From positions 1 through 64,000 of the forward strand of contig NZ_BMXI01000007.1 in the NCBI RefSeq assembly GCF_014651675.1: a DNA stretch of 64,000 bases. The letters run 5' to 3'. The notes beneath the pieces were generated by a model. It was not told where the DNA came from. It saw only the letters and a list, made by a program, of their open reading frames with translations, and ran no database searches. The translations under genes were made by a program, and so were the position numbers. The DNA is from Roseibacillus persicicus (lineage in GTDB: Bacteria > Verrucomicrobiota > Verrucomicrobiia > Verrucomicrobiales > Akkermansiaceae). Shown here in pieces: positions 36,429 to 45,747 of this stretch. Position 1 is the first letter of the stretch. Each line of letters begins with the position of its first letter.

Positions 36429-38414
36429 TCATTCCAGTGCCGATTTGCGTATTGTGTCCAAGGTGAAGGGAAGCATGAGCTCCGTTGCAAATTCGACTGG
36501 CTCGGGATCGGTGACCAATTGGCGTAGGATTTGAGCGGCCACGGGATACCATTTGGCTGCATCGCCTTGCCAGGAAACCTGGATTCTCTTGTTCGCGGAA
36601 TCATTGCCTGCTTTGAGAAAGCCAAGTTCCTCTTGCAGCAGGCTTTCGAAGAGTTCGTGCGAGACCCGGCCATGGTTTACCTCGGCCCAGAGCTCCCAAC
36701 GCGAGCGCTCAGTCGTTGCGAGGTCGTCCATCACACGGACAAAGACAGGTTCTCCCGCGCTGGTCTTCATTGTGGCGGGCAGGGCGACACAACCGTTGCC
36801 GCAAAGCCAGTCGCAGATGTATTGCAGCGCTTGGAAGATGTTGTAGCGCACTTCCTCGGGATCATCATTGGCGATGACATCGGAGACCTCAATGGTAGCG
36901 GCCAGCACACTGCGGCAATAGCGCGGGTCAGATGAGTCGAGACCCTCCGCGTCAGGGGAGAATACGAATTTCAACAGACTGCGGGCCTCCCCCTCGTCGG
37001 TGACCAAAGCGCGCACCAGTTTCTCCACGCTCTCAGGCCCTCTTCGCCAGGCTTCTACCAGCGCGAGCCCGATGCGGACGAAGGCCGGGTGTGCGACCCA
37101 AAATCCGTTGAGCCCCCGTTTCAACTGGGTAGTGACATCGCGAATATAACCCACCATGCTCACCTGATAGGAGAGGGGATTGCCTTCCTCGTAGAGCACT
37201 CCATACATCCCTCCGATGCGAATGGCGCCGATGGGAGCGAGGGCTTCGACGAGGATTTTGTGAGACTCGCGAATGTGGTTGATTACGATGTTGGGGTCGG
37301 CTTTGACCGGAATTCGGTAGTTGGGATCGTGGCGAAAGAGCCGTGCCACCGAGGCGAGGAAATCGTGCCAACCCAAGCTGCCACCCAAGAAGTGAGGGTG
37401 CAACACGGCAGCCATTTCTCGTATTCGAAAGATGGCGCGAGGATTTTCAAAGACGATGAAGAGCTTGATGGTTCCGAACTCATATCCTGATGCCATTGCG
37501 ACCATGTGCCTCTCCGCGCAGTCAATGAGATGCTTCAGGTAGGCGGCCTCTTCTTCATTCTCCAATTTGGGAACATAGAAGACCAAGGCTTCCGGGCGTG
37601 AACGATTGTGCCAGAGATGCAGCGCGAAATCGACGAGGTGGAGCGGGAGAGGATTACCGTCTAACAGATGGTTTCCATCGGGCAAGGCGAGCCCTGGAAT
37701 TCTTTTGATGGGTTTGGAAAGTCCTTGGTCGTCGAGCTGATAGACTTTGCCGTTTTTCGGATCCTCGAACCGTAAAGTCCCGTCGAAGCAGCCCATCAGG
37801 TTTTCACAGGCTTGGAGAAAGTTGGCCATGATGGGGGTCTTGGAGTCTTCATTGTCCGCCCCCCAGCGCGGCACTTGTCCGGCCGCTTCTGCGAGTTCCG
37901 TGACAATGGCGGGTTCGTCAGAGCCTACCCGATTGAAAGCGTTCATTGCGTTGATCGACATCTTGGCAGTATCGGGAGGGCCAAAGAGGGTGACTTGATC
38001 GCCGCGAAGGAATTCAGGGATGTCGATTTCTTTTAAATCCTGAGCATTGTTCGGCAGCGGGCCGACCACGATTCGTCCCGCGTCATCCTTCTTTCCAATT
38101 ACGGTTTGGTAATCAGGGGAAGAGTATGGGGTGCCCTGGTTTTTCTCGACGCAGGCGAGGGTCTCGCGATCGATGAAGGCCCGGTCGGCAATGCGATTTT
38201 CAAGGACGGTATTCAGTTCGGCCCTTACTTCTTGATAGAGTTCACAGACGAACTGCAAGGCTTCGTCAGTTTCGATGCGGGGGAACTTTCCTCGCAAGCC
38301 TGGCGCGATTCGCAATCCCTCAACCGCTTGGACCTGCTCTCGCTCTTGCCACAGTTCAGCAAGCAAGTCGGCGGATAGAAAGGAACGGTAGGCGGGGATG
38401 TGAGGAGGCTTCAT
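36429..38414 (-). CDS. Divergent malate synthase-like protein
   Basis: 661 residues, soluble, with no signal peptide. Several segments match malate synthase A in order: LVDFALHLWHN (260-270), TIKLFIVFENPRAIFRIREM with Glu323, LGWHDFLASV with Asp351 (metal-binding positions), IRIGGMYGV (399-405), GFWVAHPAFV (437-446) and VMDDLATTERSR (561-572), like the family MEDAATAEISR where the Asp is the catalytic base. The RPRGWH segment appears as KRIPGLAL, and about 15 residues are inserted before the MDD motif. It is longer than malate synthase A (about 530), with an extended N-terminus. It may make malate from glyoxylate and acetyl-CoA or use other substrates; isocitrate lyase is not in the window. 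Confidence 0.7.
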   Translation of the reverse strand: MKPPHIPAYRSFLSADLLAELWQEREQVQAVEGLRIAPGLRGKFPRIETDEALQFVCELYQEVRAELNTVLENRIADRAFIDRETLACVEKNQGTPYSSPDYQTVIGKKDDAGRIVVGPLPNNAQDLKEIDIPEFLRGDQVTLFGPPDTAKMSINAMNAFNRVGSDEPAIVTELAEAAGQVPRWGADNEDSKTPIMANFLQACENLMGCFDGTLRFEDPKNGKVYQLDDQGLSKPIKRIPGLALPDGNHLLDGNPLPLHLVDFALHLWHNRSRPEALVFYVPKLENEEEAAYLKHLIDCAERHMVAMASGYEFGTIKLFIVFENPRAIFRIREMAAVLHPHFLGGSLGWHDFLASVARLFRHDPNYRIPVKADPNIVINHIRESHKILVEALAPIGAIRIGGMYGVLYEEGNPLSYQVSMVGYIRDVTTQLKRGLNGFWVAHPAFVRIGLALVEAWRRGPESVEKLVRALVTDEGEARSLLKFVFSPDAEGLDSSDPRYCRSVLAATIEVSDVIANDDPEEVRYNIFQALQYICDWLCGNGCVALPATMKTSAGEPVFVRVMDDLATTERSRWELWAEVNHGRVSHELFESLLQEELGFLKAGNDSANKRIQVSWQGDAAKWYPVAAQILRQLVTDPEPVEFATELMLPFTLDTIRKSALE

Positions 38415-38537
38415 CGGCAGGAGATCTTGCCGCGAGTTAAGCAGGTTCTCTTGCGGGTCACCATCGCAAAGCGTATGGGAAAGCGGGCTCGTTCCTCGCG
38501 AATTGAAGCCGTCTACCCATCCTCATGTCCTGTGACT

Positions 38538-39533
38538 CTAGCTGGGCGGGGCCGGCGATTGAATCAGAAGGCAGCCTTCCAGAATCGGCTGGAGCACATG
38601 GAGGAAGGCATCGGTCTCGTCTTCAAGACGCTCTCCAAAGCGGTCTTCGGCCTGACGAAGAACGTAATCGAGGTCCGCGCGAACCAAGGCATTGGACCGT
38701 CCCCGCACAAGGGCGACGAGCAAGGTGTGCTTGCCCTGTCGAATGATAGCGACCTGGTCGTCGGCATAATCAAAGGCCTTGCGCAGGTTGCCTTCGTCGT
38801 CGGTGAGGCGACGGACGAGTTTTTTAACGGTTCCTTCAACTCGTTTCTCCGAGGCATGCCGTGCCGGATCGTGGGAAGCGAAGGAAACCAGCGAATAGTC
38901 CTCTCGGCGCAGAAGGTAGGCCTCCTCCACCTGATAGCGTCGGGTCGAACGAAAGACGACCTCGTCGTAGCTGCGGCTGGTCATGAGGGCCTTCAGGCGC
39001 CAACCGAGCCTGTCGACGGTGCCGGTAGAGCGGAACTGGACAGCGGCGTCGATCTGTTCGGCGATGGCACGACGCACCGTGCTGCGAAGCATGGGTTCGA
39101 GATAGGTGTGCAAGCCTTTGTCGGGGGCGTAGAGCACTCTTTCGAGGGAAGACTCAACCACAGGTTCCAAGGCTCGGCGGAGATCATCGTCAGTTGCGGG
39201 GGGAGTGTCGTCGTCGTCCATGGCGGCGGAGATGACCGAGGCCATGGGGGTGGGCATGGGCGCGGTTGGGGTCTGCTTGCGGGAGGGGGAAGGGGGGGCT
39301 GTAGATGCCCGGGGTGGGGCTGGAAGAGGCTTTTTGACGGTAGGGGGAGAGGCTGGTGCGGGGGGCTTTGTGCTCTCCATCGGAAAGGAGGGGAAGTTCC
39401 GGGCCTTGGTCTCGCTGTTCTCCTGTTTGGCAAAGTCGTGATGGGGAAGAGCGGCCATCAGGCTTTCCATCGAGGGCAAACGTGGGGGAGTCTCGAAGGG
39501 CTTGAGCTCGGGAAAAGGACTCTGGGTCGTCAT
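38538..39533 (-). CDS. Proline-rich N-terminus plus conserved C-terminal domain, unknown function
   Basis: 331 residues, soluble. Residues 1-105 are Pro/Ser/Thr-rich and disordered-looking. Residues about 115-320 form a folded part: RALEPVVESSLERVL, EPMLRSTVRRAIAEQ, GWRLKALMTSRSYDEVVFRSTRRYQVEEAYLLRRED, then a segment with ADDQVAIIRQGKHTLLVALVRG. The order of these segments recalls a conserved region of cyanobacterial proteins that carry a C-terminal OmpA domain; this is from memory. It lies 24 bp downstream of the coiled-coil gene on the same strand, so the two are likely an operon. Confidence 0.72.
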   Translation of the reverse strand: MTTQSPFPELKPFETPPRLPSMESLMAALPHHDFAKQENSETKARNFPSFPMESTKPPAPASPPTVKKPLPAPPRASTAPPSPSRKQTPTAPMPTPMASVISAAMDDDDTPPATDDDLRRALEPVVESSLERVLYAPDKGLHTYLEPMLRSTVRRAIAEQIDAAVQFRSTGTVDRLGWRLKALMTSRSYDEVVFRSTRRYQVEEAYLLRREDYSLVSFASHDPARHASEKRVEGTVKKLVRRLTDDEGNLRKAFDYADDQVAIIRQGKHTLLVALVRGRSNALVRADLDYVLRQAEDRFGERLEDETDAFLHVLQPILEGCLLIQSPAPPS

Positions 39534-39557
39534 TCGGGTAACGTTTGTGGGATTCGA

Positions 39558-40124
39558 CTAGAGAAGATATCCCTCCGGGGTCTCGAAGTCGCCATCGTCC
39601 TCCATTGCGGCCGCTGCCAGACGGGCAAAGCGGCTCGATAGGTCCTGCCGGTCAGCCTTGATGTCGCGGATGCTCTGGAGGTCTCGGTCCATCTGGTTTT
39701 TCCACTGGAGAATCTCGTTCTGCAGGTGGTGTAGAATTTCGCGAGTGCGCGCATCGATGAGGGCCGTCATCTCCGAGGCGACCTTTTCCATCCGGTCGCT
39801 GATTTGCTCTTCCAGCGCTTGCTGGTTGAGTGGAAGCCCATTGGTGCGGGAGAGCTTCTGAGCCAGTTGGGCGATTTGCTGCTGGCGGGCCGCAGACTCC
39901 TTTTGAATCCTGATCTTCAGCTCTTGGGTATCGCGCAGGAGCGTCTGCTGCGCCGTGGCCAGCCGATTGTCCATCGCGGGTTCGCGGCGGAAAGAGGTCG
40001 TGGTATTCGGCCGGGTTGTTTCGAGTTCAGCCAGCCGGCGCTCGATTCGGCCCATCTCGCGACCAACGAGGATTTCACGAATGCGCTCAACCTGTTGAGA
40101 CGGATTAAATTTAGTTTCGGGCAT
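39558..40124 (-). CDS. Coiled-coil protein, unknown function
   Basis: 188 residues from ATG 40124; the frame is open 129 bp further upstream but that stretch lacks coding character. It begins with VERIREILVGREMGRIERRLAELE, followed by an almost continuous coiled coil to about residue 165. The LREhLhG-E----L--RL-ELE pattern resembles the N-terminal part of the same cyanobacterial proteins that match the downstream gene. No membrane segment. Partner of the Pro-rich protein is the simplest reading. Confidence 0.72.
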   Translation of the reverse strand: MPETKFNPSQQVERIREILVGREMGRIERRLAELETTRPNTTTSFRREPAMDNRLATAQQTLLRDTQELKIRIQKESAARQQQIAQLAQKLSRTNGLPLNQQALEEQISDRMEKVASEMTALIDARTREILHHLQNEILQWKNQMDRDLQSIRDIKADRQDLSSRFARLAAAAMEDDGDFETPEGYLL

Positions 40125-40431
40125 GGAGGTAGTCTTACAAAGGGAAGCTTTCTCGACGCCAAAAGGTGAACGGGCGCATAGAGAGAAAACCGAGTTGGGA
40201 AAATAGGGTGGCAAGGGCCTATCAATCCACGAAAAAAGGTCTCCTTCGCACATGTGAATTATCTGGAAATAATTATTGCTAGAAAATCATTATAAAATTT
40301 CCGAATTGAGGTTGGCCTTTTTCCGAGGATGGGCGAGCGATTCTTGGGGGTTCGTTCCCCAAAAAAAGTGGCTCCGCAGATGCGGAGCCACTTTCATGAA
40401 ACCCAATATAATTCCGGCGGCCTCGACATGT
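40125..40431. other. Intergenic region with a terminator
   Basis: Contains the AT-rich upstream region of the coiled-coil gene (about 40125-40320) and the terminator of the interrupted LamG gene (listed separately). No further gene seen. Confidence 0.5.
40361..40394 (-). terminator. Rho-independent terminator of the LamG/DNRLRE gene
   Basis: A perfect 14-bp inverted repeat (40365-40378 with 40381-40394) around a 2-nt centre, followed on the minus strand by a run of seven T (40361-40367). It lies about 40 bp beyond the stop at 40432. Confidence 0.92.
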
Positions 40432-43251
40432 TCAGGCGCAGGCTGTTGGGATTTTATTCTTCAATAATGCAAAGAACTGGCGGCTGTTTGCTGTCGTAGC
40501 GCCTGCCACCGTGTAGCTGGTTGTTGCTCCACCATTGGCAATTGCGGTGGCCCCGGGGACGGTTGCCCATTCGCTTACCGGCGTCGCCAGGTCGGTGCTG
40601 GAGACGACCTTGAAGGTCGGGGCCAGACCGCTGGAAACCCAAGTGATGGTGAAGTCCGACGGATTGGGGGAGTCGGTTTCGGTGCTGATGATCGTGATTT
40701 CATCCGAGGAAACCGCTTCTACCAACGAGAGGACCGGAATGCCGGCTCGTCCCGCATCGGCGATGAGCTGGACGTCTTCTTCGCTCAGCGCAGTCGCGAA
40801 CACAGCGAGGTCATCGAGTTGGGCATCGAGCTCGCGATTCGACGCAACCGGGTCGTCTCCGATGTTCCAGAGTTGACCAGTGGCGGTGTAGACTTTGGCA
40901 ATTGCAGGATGGGTCGTTTGGTCGATGACTGGTCCCGCAAGCTGTCCGTCCACGTAATATTTACCGGTCATATTGGTTCCGTCAGACTCCCAGCTCATCG
41001 CGATGTGGATCCACTGGCCTACAACAGAAGTTCCGTTGGCCGAGTCGAGACCCACACTGGTGCCGCCCGGATCATGGTCAAAGCGGAAGTCGAAGGCCGT
41101 GCCATTGACATTCAGTCCCCAGTTTTCGTCCCGAGTTTGGAAAATCCCATCGTATCCGGGTGCATTGTCCATATTCACCCAGGCCATCAGAGTGAAGGCT
41201 GTGGCCGGTGTTCCTCCCGGGCCAGCAGTTCCGAGCGCATCCGCGACTTGCATGGAAGTGTTGCCAGTCAGGTCCAGTGAGGACGCTCCAATCAGAGGGT
41301 TGTTGGTCACCCAGCCCACGGCATTCTGGTTGGTTGTCGCGTTCTCCGGGGTGCCGAGGGGAGCGGTGTCGGCTGCAGTGGTGCCAATTCCTTCGTCGAA
41401 GCTGTAGTAGGAGACCAGATCTCCAATGACAGTGGGAAGGACTACCGAGTTGGCATCGCTTGGGTCGGTTCCATCCGCGATTTCCCGTGGGTCGGACACG
41501 CCATCGTTATCACTGTCCCGCTTGATAGGATCGGAAAGGAAAGCACTACCGATGCTAGCGTTGAGCTCATCACCATCCGTAAGGCCGTCTTTATCGGAAT
41601 CGGGGTCAGCGGGATCGGTTCCCGCATCTATTTCCGCACCGTCCAGAAGATCGTCGTCATCCGAGTCGGGATTGCGGGGATCGGTCAGGTAGTTGTCGAT
41701 CTCCTCGCCGTTGTTGAGGCCATCATTGTCCAGGTCGCCCAGAGGACCATGAGGACCGTCGTCCGCACCGGGGCTGCTCTCGCCCACGGATCCGTCTGCT
41801 GTAGGGTCGAGACCTTTTTCGATTTCAAGGGCGTCGGGGAATCCGTCTCCGTCCGAGTCATCTGAATTGGGGTCGGTCGGACTTCCTGGTCCGCCAGTTT
41901 CCACTCCGGCATTCCAGATGTTGAAGGTTCCCAGCACCTCGTCGTGGTCGGAGAATCCGTCGCCATCAGAGTCGGGGGCGTTGGGGTCGGTCGGGTCATT
42001 GAAATAAGCGGAGTTTTCTGAACCGCTCAGTTCTTCACCGTCCGTCAGGCCATCGTCATCGCTATCGGGGTCAGTCGGGTCAGTCGGGTCGTATCCCAGG
42101 ATGCCGTCATGCTCGTCGATGTTGCTGGCTCCGTCGCCGTCCAAATCGCCATCGGCTCCATTGGGACCATCTTTCGCGCCCGGGCTGGATTCACCAACTG
42201 TGCCGTCGTCAGAGGGATCAAGGCCATTGTTGAGCTCGTATTTATCGGCCATAAAGTCTCCATCGGTATCCTCCAAATTGGGATCGGTGAAGATGCTGCT
42301 GCCAATTGTGGTGTCGATCTCGTCCTTGTCGGAAAGACCGTCTCCATCAGTATCATAGAGATCGGGGTCCGTCCCAGTGTTGGAAGGGCTGATATACACT
42401 TCGGTATTGGTTTCCGCCGAATCCAAAAGGCCGTCATAGTCGCGGTCGCCGGGAGCGGGCTCGAAGTTGAGAGTGAGCTCGGCGGCATTTCCGTCCCCTT
42501 CGAGGGAGTCAAAGGAGAGTTGGCTCGTGCCTGCAGACTGAATAATCAAACCTGCGTTCTCCGGGCCATCCTCAATCCACTGAGGTAAAATGGCCTGCAG
42601 GGCGGCGGTGTCGAGAGTAATGACGAGGGCATCGTCTTCGCCCACCACTGCGGTGAACGTTCCGGTCCCGAGGCTTTCCCCGGTATCTGTTCCAAATGCA
42701 AAAAGGAGAGGGGAGGGAAGTGCGCCGGAAGGAGTCGCTCCGCCGCCTTGGCTAAACCACTGTATGCCATCCGTTCCGCCGAAGGCTGTGGGAGCCGCCT
42801 TGTAGAGAAGGCTGACAGAACCAGCTTGGGCCGATTATCCTCCGTCGCTGCCGCCCTTGGTTCCCTGCACCCAACCTGCGTTCTCTGCAACGAGAGGGAA
42901 AATGCTGAGCTCTTGGACCGCAGCACCATTGCTCTCATCCTTGGATGTTTTTTCGTAGAGAGTGAAGGTCGCGGAATTCAAGGTCGCGCCTGAAAGAATG
43001 GCTCCAGTGTATTGGCTGACATCGAATCGGAACAATCCGTGGCGAGGAGCGCTGGCGCCGTTGCCGCCAATAATAACTTCGTTCCGGCCTCCAAAGTTGT
43101 CTTCGGCCTCTCCCAAGTCGGCTTGGGTTGGGGTGATCCTGTTCGTGAGCAGGGTTGTGTCGGCTATCGCGGTCAGTGTTTGACTGTTCGTCGTTTGACT
43201 CAGAGCGGCAAAGGCTCCTAGGCTCGACATGATTCTGATGTGGTAATTCAT
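40432..43251 (-). pseudogene. DNRLRE / calcium-repeat / LamG secreted protein interrupted by one in-frame TAA
   Basis: Reading from ATG 43251 gives a signal peptide (MNYHIRIMSSLGAFAALS...) and a DNRLRE-like domain (GLFRFDVSQY, LNSATFTLYEK, WVQGTKGGSDGG), then a TAA at 42835-42837. The same frame continues without a break, SAQAGSVSLLYKAAPTAFGG..., completing the domain, and runs for over 800 more codons to 40432. That part has at least seven DxDxDG calcium-type repeats (about 75-400 after GTG 42648) and a LamG domain. No frameshift is needed, so the gene differs from an intact 939-codon frame by one codon. The change could be a real nonsense mutation (for example CAA to TAA), a sequencing error or suppression. 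A GTG at 42648 could restart translation but has no signal peptide. Confidence 0.8.
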
Positions 43252-43979
43252 GGTGTAAGTGACTAGTTCGTGGATCAGAGCGGCCTCCTGCTTTTCGGCG
43301 GAAACTGTGAATTGACTGATGTCAGTCACTTCTTGCGCTCTAACTCAGTCTGCTAACTGCCTTGTGGTCCCTTCATCTGACCGAAAATTTTGCTGCTGAC
43401 TCAAGCTTGAGGCAGAAAGGAAAGAAGAGGGAAATGCCGGCCAAGCTCACTTGAGAGAGAGGGGGGGATTTGGGGGGATTGCGGAGTATTTATTTTCAGG
43501 GGGTTAGCTCGGGTGAAAGAGCTTTTCCATGCCCGACCGGAGCGAAGAGAAGCCGAAAAATTGGGAAAAGTGGTCTGCGAACATTTAAAATTTTCGGGGC
43601 AAAGTGATTTCTTCGAAGAAAGAAAAGGCGCAGGATGTTTTCGAAACCACTGCCAAAAGATGAGAAAAAAGGGGACGAAGTGTCATCAAAACAGGGCTTT
43701 AGCCCGCCGAAATCTCTCTCGCTAAGGATTCTCGGAAAACGGTGTCTTTGCAACTGGTTGATAATGAGTAATCAATTCGGACCGGCTGTTTTCTGAACTC
43801 CCGTGAAAGGCTGGGAAAAACTTTTTCTAGGAATACTGAATTAGATTTTGACAGCGCTAAAGCTATTGCTAACTTCCCGCCCGCTTTTCGCGGGGCGGAG
43901 CTCACTTTAATCTATTGCAAGTTTCTATTGCAATTTGGTCGAAACTGAGTCAAAGCCGCTCGTCAGGCGACCGGACAAC
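43252..43979. other. Long intergenic region before the tRNA-Thr/tuf unit
   Basis: About 730 bp with no gene I can support; small open frames lack ribosome-binding sites and coding character. It holds the upstream region of the interrupted LamG gene, a G-rich stretch near 43450-43500 and, at its right end, a promoter-like sequence and GC-rich dyad (near 43880-43900) leading into tRNA-Thr. Confidence 0.5.
43848..43875 (+). promoter_or_regulatory. Probable sigma-70 promoter for tRNA-Thr/tuf
   Basis: A perfect TTGACA (43848-43853), 16-bp spacer ending in an extended -10 TGc, then TAACTT (43870-43875). It lies about 100 bp upstream of tRNA-Thr. The -35 is consensus; the -10 matches weakly. Confidence 0.55.
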
Positions 43980-44054
43980 GCTTATGTAGCTCAGGGGTAG
44001 AGCACATCCTTGGTAAGGATGAGGTCGTGGGTTCAATTCCCACCATAAGCTCCA
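43980..44054 (+). tRNA. tRNA-Thr(GGT)
   Basis: A 7-bp acceptor stem (GCTTATG with CATAAGC), D-loop AGCTCAGGGGTAGAGC, anticodon loop TTGGTAA giving anticodon GGT, T-loop GGTTCAATTCC, discriminator T and encoded CCA. It is followed 36 bp later by tuf; a Thr-GGU tRNA before a tuf gene is also seen in E. coli. Confidence 0.95.
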
Positions 44055-44090
44055 GGTCCCGGGAGAAAAATCCGCAAATAACTAAAGGAA

Positions 44091-45275
44091 ATGGCGAAAG
44101 AACAATTCGAAAGGAACAAGCCCCACGTGAACATTGGCACGATTGGGCACGTTGATCATGGTAAAACAACTTTGACCGCAGCTATCACAACTGTCCTTGC
44201 TGAGGCTGGCGGCGGTGAGGCAAAAGCATACGATCAGATCGATGCTGCTCCGGAAGAGAAAGCTCGCGGAATTACTATTTCGACCGCTCACGTTGAGTAC
44301 GAAACTGCAAATCGTCACTACGCTCACGTTGATTGTCCCGGTCACGCTGACTACGTTAAGAACATGATTACCGGTGCTGCCCAGATGGACGGCGGTATTC
44401 TTGTTGTTTCCGCAGCAGACGGCCCAATGCCACAGACTCGTGAGCACATCCTTCTTGCTCGTCAGGTTGGCGTTCCTGCTCTTGTGGTTTTCTTGAACAA
44501 GACTGACCAGGTTGATGATGAAGAGCTTCTCGAGCTCGTTGAGATGGAAGTTCGCGAACTTCTCAGCATGTATGAATTCCCTGGTGATGACATCCCAATT
44601 GTAAAGGGTTCCGCTCTCAAGGCGCTCGAAGGTGACGCGACTCACAAAGAGGCAATCCTCAAGCTGATGGAAGCTGTTGACTCTTACGTTCCAGAGCCAG
44701 AGCGTCCAATTGACCAGGACTTCCTCATGCCGATTGAGGACGTGTTCTCGATTGAAGGACGTGGAACAGTTGCTACTGGCCGTGTTGAGCGTGGAATTAT
44801 CAAGAAGATGTCCGAAGTGGAGATCGTTGGTATCCGTGACACCCAGAAGACTACTATTACTGACATCGAGATGTTCCGTAAGCTTCTTGACGAAGGTCGT
44901 GCTGGTGACAACGTGGGTCTCCTCGTTCGTGGTCTTAAAAAAGACGACCTTGAGCGTGGCCAGGTTATCGTGAAGCCCGGCTCTGTAACTCCTCACAAGA
45001 AGTTCAAGGCTGAGATCTACGTTCTTTCCAAGGATGAAGGCGGACGTCACACTCCTTTCTTCTCCAACTATCGCCCTCAGTTCTACTTCCGCACAACTGA
45101 CGTGACCGGCAGCATCAAGCTTCCTGATGGAGTTGAGATGGTTATGCCTGGTGACAACGTCGAATTGGAAGTTGAGCTCATTCAGCCAATTGCAATGGAG
45201 AAGACCATGCGTTTCGCGATTCGCGAAGGTGGTCGCACCGTTGGAGCGGGCCGCGTTGGTGATATCCTCGACTAA
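44091..45275 (+). CDS. tuf: Translation elongation factor Tu
   Basis: 394 residues, the standard length. Delivers aminoacyl-tRNA to the ribosome as a GTPase. G1 GHVDHGKT, the switch region RGITI, G3 DCPGHADY and G4 NKTD are all present, and the C-terminus ends [19 protein letters not shown] just before the ATG acts as a ribosome-binding site. Codon use is strongly biased (Pro, Thr and Val codons ending in T or C), as for a highly expressed gene. Confidence 0.99.
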   Translation: MAKEQFERNKPHVNIGTIGHVDHGKTTLTAAITTVLAEAGGGEAKAYDQIDAAPEEKARGITISTAHVEYETANRHYAHVDCPGHADYVKNMITGAAQMDGGILVVSAADGPMPQTREHILLARQVGVPALVVFLNKTDQVDDEELLELVEMEVRELLSMYEFPGDDIPIVKGSALKALEGDATHKEAILKLMEAVDSYVPEPERPIDQDFLMPIEDVFSIEGRGTVATGRVERGIIKKMSEVEIVGIRDTQKTTITDIEMFRKLLDEGRAGDNVGLLVRGLKKDDLERGQVIVKPGSVTPHKKFKAEIYVLSKDEGGRHTPFFSNYRPQFYFRTTDVTGSIKLPDGVEMVMPGDNVELEVELIQPIAMEKTMRFAIREGGRTVGAGRVGDILD

Positions 45276-45323
45276 TTTCTAAATTATCTGGACGAGCAAT
45301 CGTTCGGATGGCAATGACTTTGC

Positions 45324-45353
45324 GGGGCATTCCGGGTAATACTGGAATGCCCC
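45324..45353 (+). promoter_or_regulatory. Perfect hairpin between tuf and tRNA-Trp
   Basis: A 10-bp perfect stem (45324-45333 with 45344-45353) and 10-nt loop, 14 bases before tRNA-Trp. No T-tract follows, so a processing site or partial attenuator fits better than a terminator. Confidence 0.6.
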
Positions 45354-45366
45354 AAGTCGCCTCAAC

Positions 45367-45442
45367 AGGACAGTAGCTCAATTGGTAGAGCATCGGTTTC
45401 CAAAACCGAGGGTTGCAGGTTCGAGTCCTGTCTGTCCTGCCA
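45367..45442 (+). tRNA. tRNA-Trp(CCA)
   Basis: Acceptor stem AGGACAG with CTGTCCT, D-arm AGCTCAATTGGTAGAGC, anticodon loop TTCCAAA giving CCA, T-arm GGTTCGAGTCC, discriminator G and encoded CCA. It lies between tuf and secE, a common position for tRNA-Trp in bacteria. Confidence 0.96.
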
Positions 45443-45470
45443 TTTTTCCCAATATTCTCGGCACACACCT

Positions 45471-45698
45471 ATGCGCAAAGCGTTCACATTCATCAACGAA
45501 GTCAAAGGAGAACTCCGTAAGGCTGCATGGCCTTGGGACCCGGATCCAAAGGTCAAGGGTTTCAAAAAGTTCAAGGAATTGATTGATTCTACCGTGGTGG
45601 TGATTATAGCGATGCTCCTTCTCGCAGGGTTTGTCGCCTTTTGGGACTTTATCCACCGCAATGTGGTGGATTTCCTCACCGGACTCGGTGTGGGATAG
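45471..45698 (+). CDS. secE: Preprotein translocase subunit SecE
   Basis: 75 residues, the short single-span SecE type. It stabilises SecY in the Sec channel. An amphipathic N-terminal region (FINEVKGELRKAAWP, with the conserved E-KK-WP-like pattern) precedes one membrane segment at about 41-62 (STVVVIIAMLLLAGFVAFWDF). Located in the canonical secE-nusG-rplK order, directly after tRNA-Trp. Confidence 0.95.
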   Translation: MRKAFTFINEVKGELRKAAWPWDPDPKVKGFKKFKELIDSTVVVIIAMLLLAGFVAFWDFIHRNVVDFLTGLGVG

Positions 45699-45747
45699 GG
45701 GAGAGGATTCTCCCTCATTTTTAATTTTATAAGATTTCGATACGAAG

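Noticed and set aside
43513-43725. A 70-codon plus-strand frame in the gap before tRNA-Thr
   Set aside because: No ribosome-binding site, unusual composition and no family resemblance.
44082-45050. A 322-codon minus-strand frame across tuf
   Set aside because: Antisense shadow of EF-Tu.
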